From positions 186,001 to 250,000 of the forward strand of contig NZ_JAODTZ010000005.1 of assembly GCF_025399795.1 (NCBI RefSeq): DNA of 64,000 bases, written 5' to 3'. A model generated the notes under the pieces. It saw nothing but the letters and a program-made list of their open reading frames with translations, did no database searches and had not been told where the DNA came from. Positions 33,163-43,512 of the stretch are shown in pieces. The position numbers were made by a program, and so were the translations under genes. Each line of letters begins with the position of its first letter. The first letter of the stretch is position 1. This stretch comes from Streptomyces rhizosphaerihabitans. Lineage in GTDB: Bacteria > Actinomycetota > Actinomycetes > Streptomycetales > Streptomycetaceae.

Positions 33163-33696
33163 ATGCTGGAGCTGGCCATCCTCGGATTTCTGCACGACAC
33201 CCCGCTGCACGGCTATGAGCTGCGCAAACGCATCACCGCACTGACGGGCCATGTGAAACCGGTGGCGGAGAGCACGCTGTATCCCGCGATCAAGCGGCTG
33301 GAGAACGCGCAGTTGCTGGAACGGGCCACACAGCCCGGATCGGTGGCCGCCCCGCGTCACGTCCTGACACTCACGGAGGAGGGCGGGCGCGAACTGCGCC
33401 GCAGACTCGCGGACCCGGCGCGGCGGGACATCACGGACGAGAACCGCTGGTTCACGGTGCTCGCTTTCCTCCGGCACCTGGAGGACCCCGAGGCGCAGGC
33501 CGCCGTACTGCGCCGCAGGCTGGCGTTCCTGGAGGAACCCGCGAGCTTCTTCTACGACGGTGACCGACCACTGCGGGCCGAGGAGCTGGACGACCCCTTC
33601 CGGCGCGGCATCCTCACCATCGCGCGGGCCACCAGCCAGGCAGAACTGACCTGGCTGCGGACCACCCTCGACTCACTCGACGCGGCCGGCCACTGA
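33163..33696 (+). CDS. PadR family transcriptional regulator
   Basis: A 177-residue PadR repressor: winged helix MLELAILGFLHDTPLHGYEL at the very N-terminus, STLYPAIKRLENAQLLER as recognition region, and a Vir-type C-terminal dimerisation domain (VLAFLRHLEDPEAQAAVLRR). ATG at 33163 gives the canonical MLELAILG start; GTG at 33145 is possible but adds non-conserved residues. It is likely to repress itself and the divergent hydrolase through the palindrome at 33102-33121. Confidence 0.94.
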   Translation: MLELAILGFLHDTPLHGYELRKRITALTGHVKPVAESTLYPAIKRLENAQLLERATQPGSVAAPRHVLTLTEEGGRELRRRLADPARRDITDENRWFTVLAFLRHLEDPEAQAAVLRRRLAFLEEPASFFYDGDRPLRAEELDDPFRRGILTIARATSQAELTWLRTTLDSLDAAGH

Positions 33697-33806
33697 CCCG
33701 GACCAGAGCTTCACCGGGCCGCCCCTCTTCTGCCGCCGCGACTCCATCTCTACGTTGAGTAGCAGCAACTGCACGATCAGCGATCACGCAGGGGGATGGT
33801 GACCCG

Positions 33807-34124
33807 ATGTCCGGCATATTCGGCAGACTCCGCACGATGGGGCGCAGGAAGACGGCCGAACGGCCCGAGGGGCGCCCGCAGGAGACAGCTCGCAAGGAGA
33901 GAAAGCGCACATACAACCTCTTCGAGGCTGCCGCGGCGTACGTGTCCGCGTGCGCGGAGGACAATCAGGAGCAGATCGACGAGGCGGCTGCCTGGGTGTC
34001 GCCGGAGGCGCTGTCCTTCGGGGTGAACGAGCTGGCCTGCCGGGCCGTCATCGCGCTCGCCAGGGAGCGCGACGAGTCGCCGCAGGCGGTCGCCCGTACG
34101 CTGCTCGGACTGCCCGCGGCCTGA
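33807..34124 (+). CDS. Conserved hypothetical protein
   Basis: A 105-residue soluble protein of unknown function. It has a basic N-terminus (GRLRTMGRRKTAERPEGRP) followed by a helical segment (YNLFEAAAAYVSACAEDNQE, ELACRAVIALARERDES). No catalytic motif, signal peptide or membrane helix is visible. Codon usage is typical of real genes in the window. It may be cotranscribed with the next hypothetical, 134 bases away, although a small GGGGCG-TTT-CGCCCC hairpin at 34141-34155 lies between them. Confidence 0.75.
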   Translation: MSGIFGRLRTMGRRKTAERPEGRPQETARKERKRTYNLFEAAAAYVSACAEDNQEQIDEAAAWVSPEALSFGVNELACRAVIALARERDESPQAVARTLLGLPAA

Positions 34125-34258
34125 CCTGGGCGGGCCCGCGGGGGCGTTTCGCCCCTGTCCAGCCGGATAGCTGCAGCTCCGCACGCGTTTCGGGCCCGTG
34201 ACAAGCGCCTTCCGGTCGCTTAGGGTGCGCCGACAGATGGAGCGATCGGGAGGCTGGA

Positions 34259-35107
34259 ATGGCCGGGACGGACGAAGACGCCGTCGCCACCGGGGACGAC
34301 GACGCGCTGTATGTGCTGACGGCGGTGTTGCTGACACCGGCGAAGTTCCCCAGCGTGCTCGGGGACGACTACCCGGAGGCATGCGCGACGCTCGACCTCG
34401 CGCCTCTCGCGGAGGGGTACGGGCTGGTGCTCGGCCAGGACGGAGAGGGTGCGCGGTGGACCGTCATCATCGACGACGTCTCCCTGGTCGCCGTCGCCAT
34501 CGCGTCCTGGGACTGCGGAATGGAGCACGAGCTGTCGCCGGACGAGCGGACGGTCGTCGCCGCGCTGCCCGGCTGGCCCCTCGAAGTGGCCGTCTCGGCC
34601 CCCGGGGTCCCGGCTCCGCACGACCCGTCGGCCGAGCTCACGGACCGGCCTCCGCTCAGCCCGCCGGACACCGCCACCTGGGGTCCTGCCCAGCGGCGCC
34701 TCGGCGCGGACGAGATCGCGCTCCAGTGGGCGATGTGGCGCGAGCAGATCGACGACAGTGAGTTCGCGCCCTCGGACGGTGCCGAGCGGGCCCCGGACGA
34801 CACCGAGGACGCTCCGGACAAGGACAGCAAGGGCGGAAACCGCTCCGGCATCCGCCGCGTTCTCGCCGAGGCGCGCTCGTACGTGGACACACCACCCCCA
34901 CTGGGCCGTGTCCGCTCATCCTTCGCCACGAGCGACGCTCGCACCCTGCGCGCCGACGGCCCCGGCTGGTCTCTCGTCGCCAGGACCGACGACATCGCGT
35001 TCGTCCTGCTCGACGAGGAGCCCGGCGAGGTCCTGCCCGTCGGTCGCGGACCGGAGCTGCCCGGCCTCCTGGAGGCCCTGGACAAGATGGCGGTCCGCCC
35101 CAGCTGA
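34259..35107 (+). CDS. Conserved hypothetical protein
   Basis: A 282-residue acidic protein, not recognised beyond looking like a conserved actinomycete hypothetical. The N-terminal domain (DDDALYVLTAVLLTPAKFPS to SWDCGMEHELSPDERTVVAA) and the C-terminal domain (RSYVDTPPPLGRVRSS to LPGLLEALDKMAV) are separated by an acidic disordered linker near residues 175-200. GGGAGG precedes ATG at 34259. It is followed within 5 bases by a strong terminator hairpin. Confidence 0.8.
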   Translation: MAGTDEDAVATGDDDALYVLTAVLLTPAKFPSVLGDDYPEACATLDLAPLAEGYGLVLGQDGEGARWTVIIDDVSLVAVAIASWDCGMEHELSPDERTVVAALPGWPLEVAVSAPGVPAPHDPSAELTDRPPLSPPDTATWGPAQRRLGADEIALQWAMWREQIDDSEFAPSDGAERAPDDTEDAPDKDSKGGNRSGIRRVLAEARSYVDTPPPLGRVRSSFATSDARTLRADGPGWSLVARTDDIAFVLLDEEPGEVLPVGRGPELPGLLEALDKMAVRPS

Positions 35108-35111
35108 GTGA

Positions 35112-35146
35112 CCGCGTCACACGGGATCGGATCCCGTGTGACGCGG
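35112..35146 (+). terminator. Perfect 17-bp terminator hairpin
   Basis: CCGCGTCACACGGGATC (35112-35128) pairs perfectly with 35130-35146, one base between arms, starting 4 bases after the stop of the 282-residue hypothetical. It is a likely intrinsic terminator without a U tract. Confidence 0.85.
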
Positions 35147-35238
35147 CCCTGATCAGTCCCCGGTTTCAGTTGTGTCTGTCTCCGGCCCTCACCAGCCGCG
35201 GTGAACGGAGGGGCTGCCGCCGGATGGGCGGCCGCTCC

Positions 35239-35421
35239 TCAGCGGCCGAGCTCCTTGCGGGTGGCACGACGCAGCCTGCGCCGCTGCGAGGGGTCCAGCG
35301 CCAGATACGCGGCCGCCGGAACTCCCAGCACGATCAGGAAGGCGGCCCACCAGGGCAGCCAGATCAACAGAATCAGGCCGACCGCCACACCTCCTGCGGC
35401 GATCTTCGCGTTCTTCGACAT
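35239..35421 (-). CDS. Small membrane protein
   Basis: A 60-residue protein with a lysine-containing start, one or two hydrophobic helices (IAAGGVAVGLILLIWLPWWA, AFLIVLGVPAAAYLAL) and a strongly basic tail (DPSQRRRLRRATRKELGR). GGAGG seven bases before ATG at 35421 supports translation. Function unknown; the basic tail suggests a cytoplasmic C-terminus by the positive-inside rule. Confidence 0.8.
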   Translation of the reverse strand: MSKNAKIAAGGVAVGLILLIWLPWWAAFLIVLGVPAAAYLALDPSQRRRLRRATRKELGR

Positions 35422-35524
35422 GTGTCGCCTCCTCCGCGGCTACTGCCGCTCTCTGTCCTGAGAACGGGTCCCCGTGTCCCACGGTTCCGGACCGCGACCC
35501 TGATACGTCCCTGACGCGTGCCCC

Positions 35525-36091
35525 CTACTCAACCCTGAGAGGCTCCCCGGTCTCACGCACAGGGCACAACAGGGCCTGCCTGCCTGCCTGCCTGCCGGTA
35601 GGAGTCGACGAGCCCGGTCTCCGCACAGGGAATACCCAACTCCAGACAGTGCGCACGCACCAGGGGATGAACGCGGCGCGATGAGATCCGGGCGCATGCC
35701 TCAAAGTGGCGTGGCGGCTCCGGGACGGGCGTGAAGGGGCCGAAGGCGCGGGATGGGTGGGGAACGGCGTCGGGGCGTGGCATCGCGACGGCTCCACGCT
35801 GAGGATGGCGTGGGCGACGCCCATGCCGTCCCGCACGCTCACCGGGAGAAAGTGTTTCTCGCCCGCGCAGCCGAGCCTTCCGGTGACCACGACCTTGTGG
35901 CCGATCACCTCCACGCTCAGGACGGATCCGACCGGCGCTGACGCGCTCAGACTGTGCCGCGGTCCGGTCGGCCGCACTGCACGGACGACGTGAACGCCGC
36001 CCCTGCCGTGACCTCGATCCGTGACGGAGAGAGGATCATGAAGCCTTTCGCGCCATGACCCTTTGTCTGAGTTTGCCTGTTTGTCGGCCAT
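35525..36091 (-). CDS. Hypothetical protein, doubtful
   Basis: An open frame of 188 codons starting MADKQANSDKGSWRERLHD at ATG 36091. The middle (VGSVLSVEVIGHKVVVTGRL, GEKHFLPVSVRDGMGVA) looks protein-like, but the C-terminal third is arginine/proline-rich and contains a five-fold TGCC repeat. A neighbouring frame also carries sensible sequence (AKGFMILSPSRIEVTAGAAF), so this may be a frameshifted gene. No family is recognised and the ribosome site is weak. Confidence 0.35.
   Translation of the reverse strand: MADKQANSDKGSWRERLHDPLSVTDRGHGRGGVHVVRAVRPTGPRHSLSASAPVGSVLSVEVIGHKVVVTGRLGCAGEKHFLPVSVRDGMGVAHAILSVEPSRCHAPTPFPTHPAPSAPSRPSRSRHATLRHAPGSHRAAFIPWCVRTVWSWVFPVRRPGSSTPTGRQAGRQALLCPVRETGEPLRVE
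35577..35596. repeat. Tetranucleotide repeat (TGCC)5
   Basis: Five uninterrupted TGCC units. In the doubtful minus-strand frame they encode a GRQA repeat. Tetranucleotide runs slip easily and would shift any reading frame crossing them. Confidence 0.9.
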
Positions 36092-36128
36092 GCCGTCATT
36101 GTGCGCCTCCGCCACGGAGCCGGGAAGG

Positions 36129-36156
36129 CGGCGGGCCCTCGCGCGAGGGCCCGCCG
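36129..36156. terminator. Perfect 14-bp inverted repeat
   Basis: CGGCGGGCCCTCGC followed directly by its exact inverse GCGAGGGCCCGCCG. It could be a terminator for transcription arriving from either side; no clear gene ends next to it. It lies in the 586-base gap between 36092 and 36677. Confidence 0.45.
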
Positions 36157-36233
36157 GGTTCACACAGAGGCCGCTCGGCCCGGCGCCGAAACCGCTCTGA
36201 ATCGGCTGCCCGGCCGGCGAACGTCGCGGTCGC

Positions 36234-36600
36234 GTGGCACTCGGTGCGGGACGTGGGGAGGCAGGACGCCTCGCCGTTAAGGGCCCGGCGGTACGGGGCG
36301 CGGCACTGTCGGCCCTCCAGGAGGAGTTGGCCGTCGGCGGAGAAGGACTGGCACGCGCGCGTGCCGCCCTGCGTGTGGCCGCGGCGAGGGCGAAGGGCGA
36401 GCACCCGAGGCTGCGGGCGGCCCACAGCCGCTGGACGGCGGTCGGTACGGCCGCGCACCTGCGGCCAGGACGCGACGGCAGGTGGTGGCCTCACGGCAAG
36501 GAGCAAGACTGCTGGACTCCAACGGGAACGCGGCGAGTGACCCTGCGCATGCCCTCGCCACGGCCGAGGACGAGCCGACGAGTGGTTGCCCCCCTGCGTT
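36234..36600 (+). pseudogene. Possible frameshifted gene remnant
   Basis: In the gap before the phytase-like gene, one plus frame reads a helical stretch (ALSALQEELAVGGEGLARAR, AALRVAAARAKGEHPRLRAA) then HLRPGRDGRWWPHGKEQDCW. A second frame continues DSNGNAASDPAHALATAEDE. This looks like the tail of a protein with one frameshift near 36520. No family is recognised and there is no clear start, so this could also be chance open frame in GC-rich DNA. Nothing else is seen in the gap apart from the hairpin at 36129. Confidence 0.3.
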
Positions 36601-36677
36601 CATCTCCAGGTCGCACACTGTTCGGTGTCGGGGCCAACTCTGGCCGCTGTCAACGAACTTGTGCCTCAGGAGGCCTG

Positions 36678-38021
36678 ATGTCCCCGCATGCCGTCGGCAG
36701 ACGCCACGTCCACCGATCCGTCGTCCGGGGCGTGCCGCTCGCCGTGCTGGCTGCCTTCCTGGTGGCCGGCACCGCGAACGCGACGTCCGGACCCGCACAG
36801 CCGCACGTGACGCACACCGCGGCGCTCGGCGACCTCCCCCTCGGCGCGTTCAGCAACGCGCTGCTGCCCGGCACGGTGGACAACGACCGCGGTGTCGACC
36901 TCGGCGGCATCGGCAGCGACATCTACCCGGCCGGACGCCAGGGTGAATTCTGGACGGTCACCGACCGGGGACCCAACGGGCAGATCAAGGTGGACGGCAA
37001 GAAGCGCCGGACGTTCCCGGTTCCGGGCTTCGACCCGGCGATCGTGAAGATCCGGGTATGCGGTGACACCGTGAAGGTGCTCGACGCGATCCCGATCACC
37101 ACGTCCTCGGGGAAGCCGGTCACCGGGCTGTCCAACCAGGCGGGACGCGACGAGGCCCCTTACTCCTACGACGCGCAGACCCCGCTCGCGTACAACCCGA
37201 ACGGTCTGGACACCGAGGGCATCGTGCGGGCGAAGGACGGTTCGTTCTGGCTCGTCGACGAGTACAGCCCGTCGCTGGTCCATGTCTCCGCGCGCGGGAA
37301 GGTACTCGCACGCTATGTGCCCAAGGGTCTCAACCTGACCGGCACGGATTACCCGGTCGTCGAGGCGCTGCCCGCGATCCTGCTCCACCGCAAGGTCAAC
37401 CGCGGCCTCGAAGGGCTCGCCCAACTCCCCGACGGTGACCTGGTGATGGCCCTGCAGAGCCCGCTCGCACTGCCGGACGGGGATGCGGGAGACGCGTCGC
37501 GCACCACACGGCTGCTGCGCTTCTCACCCAAGAAGCGGGCCGTGACCGCCGAGTACGCGTACCGCTTCGACCCGGTGAACGTGGTCGACCCGAGCGAGGA
37601 CGACACGTCCGAGCTGAAGATCTCCTCCGTGGTGGCCGTCGGCCGCGACCGACTGCTCGTCGAGGAGCGCACCGACAAGGCGGCCCGTCTGCAGTCCGTA
37701 CGGCTCACCCGCGACGCGGACATCCTCGGCGGCCCCTGGGACAGCGACACCACGTCGCCCTCCCTGGAGCAGCTGGACGACCCGGCATCGGCCGGAGTCC
37801 CGGTGCTGGGCAAGCGTCTCGTCGTCGACCTGGGCACCATCGCGGGGGTACCCGGCAAGATCGAGGGCGTCGCACGCGTGGACCACGGCACTCTCGCCCT
37901 CATCAACGACAACGACTTCGGGATGACCGACGGGGCGGGTGCCTTCGACACGCAGGGCCGGCTCGTGGACAGCGGTATCGAGACGACCGTCACCTACGTG
38001 CGGCTGCCGCATGGGATCTGA
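36678..38021 (+). CDS. Secreted phytase-like esterase domain protein
   Basis: A 447-residue exported protein with the esterase-like activity of phytase domain (beta-propeller). A signal peptide covers about residues 1-38 (VVRGVPLAVLAAFLVAGTANA). Family segments: VDLGGIGSDIYPAGRQGEFW, TVTDRGPNGQI, GLDTEGIVRAKDGSFWLVDE and LEGLAQLPDGDLVMALQSPL. ATG at 36678 is preceded by CAGGAGG. It may hydrolyse phosphate esters outside the cell; the activity is unproven in most members. It is convergent with the septum-formation-domain gene. Confidence 0.88.
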   Translation: MSPHAVGRRHVHRSVVRGVPLAVLAAFLVAGTANATSGPAQPHVTHTAALGDLPLGAFSNALLPGTVDNDRGVDLGGIGSDIYPAGRQGEFWTVTDRGPNGQIKVDGKKRRTFPVPGFDPAIVKIRVCGDTVKVLDAIPITTSSGKPVTGLSNQAGRDEAPYSYDAQTPLAYNPNGLDTEGIVRAKDGSFWLVDEYSPSLVHVSARGKVLARYVPKGLNLTGTDYPVVEALPAILLHRKVNRGLEGLAQLPDGDLVMALQSPLALPDGDAGDASRTTRLLRFSPKKRAVTAEYAYRFDPVNVVDPSEDDTSELKISSVVAVGRDRLLVEERTDKAARLQSVRLTRDADILGGPWDSDTTSPSLEQLDDPASAGVPVLGKRLVVDLGTIAGVPGKIEGVARVDHGTLALINDNDFGMTDGAGAFDTQGRLVDSGIETTVTYVRLPHGI

Positions 38022-38043
38022 TCCCGGAGCCCCTTGAACTCGG

Positions 38044-38083
38044 CACGCGTGCGTGGACGATGGACAGCGACCCCGCACGCGTG
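38044..38083. terminator. Inverted repeat between convergent genes
   Basis: CACGCGTGCG (38044-38053) and CGCACGCGTG (38074-38083) form a 10-bp stem with a 20-base loop between the phytase-like and septum-formation-domain genes. Its position suits a bidirectional terminator. Confidence 0.55.
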
Positions 38084-38087
38084 TCGC

Positions 38088-39056
38088 TCACTTCAGCGGC
38101 CCGGTGAGCTTGTGGGCGCCCTTTCCCAGGTCAGCGGCCAGGCTGCAGGCGACCTTGTCGATGCCGGTCCTGTAGCCGCCGGTGTCCGGATACTGCACGA
38201 GAGTGTCGCGCACCGTACCGGCGGTCTGGTCGGCCGCCTTTCGCTCCAGAGGAGCCTTGCACAGCGCGGACGCGGCCTTCTTGAGGGCGGCGTTCGTCGT
38301 GTAAGTGCCGTTGAGTTCGGAGACCTTCACGACCTCGGCGTCGTGCGGTTGGGTGCAGAGGCGCTTGGCGGCCTGTCCGGGAAAGCTGACGTCCGCGTCG
38401 AAACAATCGCCCTTCCGGAGCATGTAATAGGGCACCTCGTCGTCCGCGAGGGACGGGAGGAACGACTGCAGGTCGCTGGGCAGCAGCCCGCTGGGCAGGT
38501 CCGAGGGAAGCGACGGTACGACACTGGGCAAGCCCGAGGGAAGAAGCGACTGCAGCTCGGACGGGAGGCTCAGGGAGGGGCTCGGCGACCGCCCAGTGCT
38601 CTCGGTGGGGGACTTCTTGTCCTTGCCGCCGCCGCCCGCGGCCGCCACGGCCACGGCCACGATGACACCGACACCGACGATCACAGCGATGACGAGGAGC
38701 AGGGTGTTGCGGCGCCGCCCTCCGCGGTGACCGCCGGGCCCGTCCGGCGGTCCGGGCGGCGGGGGCGGCGGCCATCCCCCGTCGCCCTGCCCGGGAGGCC
38801 GATCGCCCCCTTGTGACGACTGACCGTAGTCCCCGGAGGGAGGGCCGCCGCCCCTCGGAGGAGCGCCGTAGCCGCCCGGGGGAGGACCGTAACCACCCGA
38901 GGACGGAGGGCCATAGCCGCCGGAGGACGGAGGACCGTAACCGCCGGAGTGCGGCGAGCTGTAGCCCCCGGAACGCGGGCCCTGAACATCACCCCCGGAA
39001 GGATGCGGGTCGCCCTGCGACCGTGGAGGCTGAGGCGGTTCGGGCGGCATGGCCAT
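38088..39056 (-). CDS. Septum-formation-domain membrane protein
   Basis: A 322-residue protein with three parts: a Gly/Tyr/Pro-rich cytoplasmic N-terminus (residues about 1-120, repeated GGYGPPSS), one transmembrane helix (NTLLLVIAVIVGVGVIVAVA, about 122-142), and an extracytoplasmic domain starting GDCFDADVSFPGQAAKRLC and including CTQPHDAEVVKV, the cysteine and histidine pattern of the actinobacterial septum formation domain. A second low-complexity region (LPSDLPSGLLPSDLQS) links helix and domain. A role in division or envelope is family annotation, not shown here. Confidence 0.8.
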   Translation of the reverse strand: MAMPPEPPQPPRSQGDPHPSGGDVQGPRSGGYSSPHSGGYGPPSSGGYGPPSSGGYGPPPGGYGAPPRGGGPPSGDYGQSSQGGDRPPGQGDGGWPPPPPPGPPDGPGGHRGGRRRNTLLLVIAVIVGVGVIVAVAVAAAGGGGKDKKSPTESTGRSPSPSLSLPSELQSLLPSGLPSVVPSLPSDLPSGLLPSDLQSFLPSLADDEVPYYMLRKGDCFDADVSFPGQAAKRLCTQPHDAEVVKVSELNGTYTTNAALKKAASALCKAPLERKAADQTAGTVRDTLVQYPDTGGYRTGIDKVACSLAADLGKGAHKLTGPLK

Positions 39057-39181
39057 ACCGCCAAGAGTCGCCTCGAACCGGTCATCGCGCGACCCCTATG
39101 CGGAAGTTGATGCGGACTCATGCCATGGATCGCATGATTCCGGGAAATTCCATGCGGGATCAGCCGTCAGGGAGGGCGGGC

Positions 39182-39205
39182 CGGACCCGCCGGAAGGCGG
39201 GTCCG
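39182..39205 (-). terminator. Hairpin downstream of xylA
   Basis: CGGACCCGCC (39182-39191) and GGCGGGTCCG (39196-39205) form a perfect 10-bp stem with a GGAA tetraloop, 20 bases past the xylA stop on the minus strand. Likely xylA terminator. Confidence 0.8.
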
Positions 39206-39225
39206 TGCCCTTGGGGGCGGCCCGA

Positions 39226-40590
<1,365 letters not shown>

Positions 40591-42036
40591 ATGTCAGCAG
40601 CCGAGGGTCCGCTCGTCGTCGGGGTGGACTCGTCCACCCAGTCCACCAAGGCCCTGGTGGTCGACGCGTCGACCGGACAGGTGGTGGCGAGCGGACAGGC
40701 GCCGCACACCGTCTCCACCGGGGCGGGCCGCGAGAGCGATCCCCGCCAGTGGTGGGACGCGCTCTGTGAAGCTCTGCGCCAGTGCGGTGACGCCGCGCAC
40801 GAAGCCGCGGCGGTGTCGATCGGCGGGCAGCAGCACGGGCTCGTGACACTCGACGTCCGGGGCGAGCCCGTACGCCCGGCCCTGTTGTGGAACGACGTGC
40901 GCTCGGCGCCGCAGGCGCGTCGGCTGGTCGAGGAGCTCGGCGGCCCGAAGTCCTGGGCCGAACGGACCGGCAGTGTGCCCGCCGCGTCCTTCACGGCCAC
41001 GAAGTGGGCCTGGCTGGCCGAGCACGAGCCGGAGGCCGTACGGGCGACCGCGGCGGTCCGGCTGCCCCACGACTACCTCACCGAACGGCTCACCGGGCAG
41101 GGCACCACCGACCGCGGCGATGCCTCCGGCACGGGCTGGTGGGCCTCCGGGAGCGAGGCGTACGACGAGGAGGTTCTCGCGCACATCGGTCTCGACCCCG
41201 CCCTGCTCCCCCGCGTCGCCCGGCCGGGCGAGGTGGTCGGGACGGTGCACGCCAGGGGTGAGCTCCCGTTCTCCAGGGGCACTCTGGTGGCGGCCGGGAC
41301 CGGGGACAACGCTGCAGCCGCGCTCGGCCTCGGGCTGCGCCCGGGAACGCCGGTGGTGAGCCTCGGTACCTCGGGCACGGTGTACGCCGTCTCGACGAAC
41401 CGCCCCACCGACCCGTCCGGCACGGTGGCGGGGTTCGCGGACGCGCGCGGCGACTGGCTCCCGCTGGCCTGCACGCTGAACTGCACGCTGGCCGTCGACC
41501 GGATCGCCGCGCTGCTCGGCCTCGACCGCGAGGCCGTCGAGCCCGGCTCCTCGGTGACGCTGCTGCCCTATCTGGACGGCGAGCGCACACCGAACCTGCC
41601 GCACTCCGCCGGGCTGCTGCACGGACTCCGGCACGGCACGACGGGCGGGCAACTGCTCCAGGCCGCGTACGACGGCGCTGTGCACTCCCTGCTGGGCGCC
41701 CTCGACCTCGTGCTGGACGCGGACGCCGACCCCACGGCGCCGTTGCTGCTGATCGGCGGCGGCGCTCGGGGCAAGGCCTGGCAGCAGACCGTACGCCGGC
41801 TCTCGGGGCGGCCCGTTCAGGTGCCCGAGGCCAGAGAACTGGTCGCGCTCGGCGCCGCCGCCCAGGCGGCGGGCCTGCTGACGGGCGAGGACCCCGCGGC
41901 GGTCGCCCGGCGCTGGGGCACCGCCCGCGGGCCGGTGCTCGACGCCGTGGAGCGGGACGAGGAGACGCTCGCGAGGATCACCGAGGTACTCTCCGACGCG
42001 GCCCCGCTGCTCGAACGGGAGCCGGACAAGAACTGA
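40591..42036 (+). CDS. xylB: Xylulokinase
   Basis: A 481-residue FGGY-family sugar kinase, phosphorylating D-xylulose to xylulose-5-phosphate. The N-terminal ATPase fold begins VVGVDSSTQSTKALVVDAST, the substrate region has GGQQHGLVTLD and PALLWNDVRS, DYLTERLTG follows, and the C-terminal nucleotide site is LLLIGGGARGKAWQQTVRRL. ATG at 40591 follows GAGGGAGA. It is divergent from xylA and 169 bases upstream of the ROK regulator on the same strand. Confidence 0.96.
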   Translation: MSAAEGPLVVGVDSSTQSTKALVVDASTGQVVASGQAPHTVSTGAGRESDPRQWWDALCEALRQCGDAAHEAAAVSIGGQQHGLVTLDVRGEPVRPALLWNDVRSAPQARRLVEELGGPKSWAERTGSVPAASFTATKWAWLAEHEPEAVRATAAVRLPHDYLTERLTGQGTTDRGDASGTGWWASGSEAYDEEVLAHIGLDPALLPRVARPGEVVGTVHARGELPFSRGTLVAAGTGDNAAAALGLGLRPGTPVVSLGTSGTVYAVSTNRPTDPSGTVAGFADARGDWLPLACTLNCTLAVDRIAALLGLDREAVEPGSSVTLLPYLDGERTPNLPHSAGLLHGLRHGTTGGQLLQAAYDGAVHSLLGALDLVLDADADPTAPLLLIGGGARGKAWQQTVRRLSGRPVQVPEARELVALGAAAQAAGLLTGEDPAAVARRWGTARGPVLDAVERDEETLARITEVLSDAAPLLEREPDKN

Positions 42037-42205
42037 CCAGGACCGACCCGGCCGCCCCGGCGTGACCGGCTCTCATGAGTGGTGTCTCGCGTGAGCGGTA
42101 CCGACCGGGGCCGCCCGGTGGGGCCCGCACGACGCGGAACCGCCCTGTGGGGACCGTGCACCGACACAGGCCGACGGGACCGGCCGGACGAGGATTGACG
42201 GAGGC

Positions 42206-43414
42206 ATGACCGCACCACTGCACGAGGCCCACCCGACCGGTTCCGGCCGGCGACTGCCCGACACCCAGCAGGGCATGCGCCGCCGCAACCTCTCTCGGGT
42301 CATGCACACCGTCAGCGACGAGGGACCGTTGTCGCGTGCCGCCGTCGCCTCCCACATCGGCCTGACCCGGGCCGCCGTGTCCACCCTGGTCGACGAGCTG
42401 ATCCGCGCGGGGCTTCTCGAGGAACTGGGGCCCGAGCGGCCCGGCAGAGTGGGGCGGCCCGGCTCCGCTCTCGCCGTCAGCGGGCACGGTCCCGCCGGAA
42501 TCGGCGCGGAGGTGGGCGTCGACCATCTCGCGGTGTGCGCGGTCGATCTCCGCGGCGCCGTGCGGGCCCGCGCCGTACGCCACGGCACGAACCGCGGCCG
42601 GCCGGCCGGGCCCGTGATCCGGGAGCTGGCGGCGCTGGTGCGCCAGGTCGTCGCCGAAGCCGACCGGGAAGGGCTGTGGCCCGCGGGCCTCGCCGTCGCC
42701 GTCCCCGGACTCGTGGCACGCGACGCCCGGACCGTGGTCCGAGCCCCGAACCTCGACTGGCACGACACGGACCTCGGTGAGCTGCTGCCCTCCGAGCTGC
42801 CACTGACCGTGGACAACGAGGCGAACTTCGGCGGTCTCGCGGAGCTCTGGCTCGGTGACGCGACCCCACGCGACTTTCTGCACGTGTCCGCGGAGATCGG
42901 CATCGGTGCCGCGGTGCTCGTGGACGGGCGGCTGCTGCGCGGGACCCGCGGCTTCGCGGGCGAGTTGGGACATATACCAGTGCGTCCGGAGGGACCGGAG
43001 TGCCCGTGCGGCGGACGCGGGTGCCTCGAACAGTACGCGGGTGAGGAGGCCGTTCTGCGCGCCGCCGGTCTCGAACCGGGCGAGGACCGGGTCGGGCTGC
43101 TGTCCCGGCGCGCCGCCGAGGGTGATCCGAACGTACGCCGCGCCCTGCGCGACGCCGGAACCGCTCTGGGCATCGCCCTGACCGGAGCGGTCAACCTGCT
43201 GGACCCGGAGACGGTCGTGCTGGGCGGGGCCCTCGCCGGTCTCGCACCCTGGCTTCTCCCTTCGCTGGAGGGCGAGTTGGCACGACGCACGGCGGGCCCC
43301 GCCATCCCCGTGCACGTCTCCCGACTGGGATCCGAGGGGCCGCTGCTGGGAGCGGCGCATTCAGTGGTACGAGGGGTGCTCGACGACCCGGCGGCGGTGG
43401 CCGGACGGGCGTAG
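42206..43414 (+). CDS. ROK family transcriptional regulator (XylR-like)
   Basis: A 402-residue repressor with an N-terminal helix-turn-helix (LSRAAVASHIGLTRAAVSTL, about residues 42-61) and a ROK sugar-binding domain. The domain has a phosphate loop-like GIGAEVGVDHLAV, the ExGH-type block FAGELGHIPV, and the zinc cluster CPCGGRGCLEQYA at about 266-278. Context makes it the xylose-responsive repressor of xylA/xylB. GACGGAGG precedes ATG at 42206. Its TAG stop is inside the first of several reiterated 22-bp units. Confidence 0.93.
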   Translation: MTAPLHEAHPTGSGRRLPDTQQGMRRRNLSRVMHTVSDEGPLSRAAVASHIGLTRAAVSTLVDELIRAGLLEELGPERPGRVGRPGSALAVSGHGPAGIGAEVGVDHLAVCAVDLRGAVRARAVRHGTNRGRPAGPVIRELAALVRQVVAEADREGLWPAGLAVAVPGLVARDARTVVRAPNLDWHDTDLGELLPSELPLTVDNEANFGGLAELWLGDATPRDFLHVSAEIGIGAAVLVDGRLLRGTRGFAGELGHIPVRPEGPECPCGGRGCLEQYAGEEAVLRAAGLEPGEDRVGLLSRRAAEGDPNVRRALRDAGTALGIALTGAVNLLDPETVVLGGALAGLAPWLLPSLEGELARRTAGPAIPVHVSRLGSEGPLLGAAHSVVRGVLDDPAAVAGRA

Positions 43415-43512
43415 TCGGAACACGGCCGACGCCGCAGGCGGAAAACGGGGCCCGACAGGCGTGGGCGGAACGCGACCCGACGGGCGTGAGCGGAACACCG
43501 CCCGACGGTCGC
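43404..43512. repeat. Reiterated units across the ROK regulator stop codon
   Basis: Related units GACGGGCGTAGTCGGAACAC (from 43404, containing the stop), GACAGGCGTGGGCGGAACGC (from 43454) and GACGGGCGTGAGCGGAACAC (from 43479), with a weaker one from 43428, give a period near 25. The rest of the 418-base gap to 43832 is less GC-rich and contains TGTCCAC twice near 43700-43725, probably the promoter region of the permease gene. Confidence 0.8.

Noticed and set aside
36092..36677. A riboswitch or structured RNA leader before the phytase-like gene.
   Set aside because: Apart from one 14-bp inverted repeat, no conserved riboswitch core was recognised.
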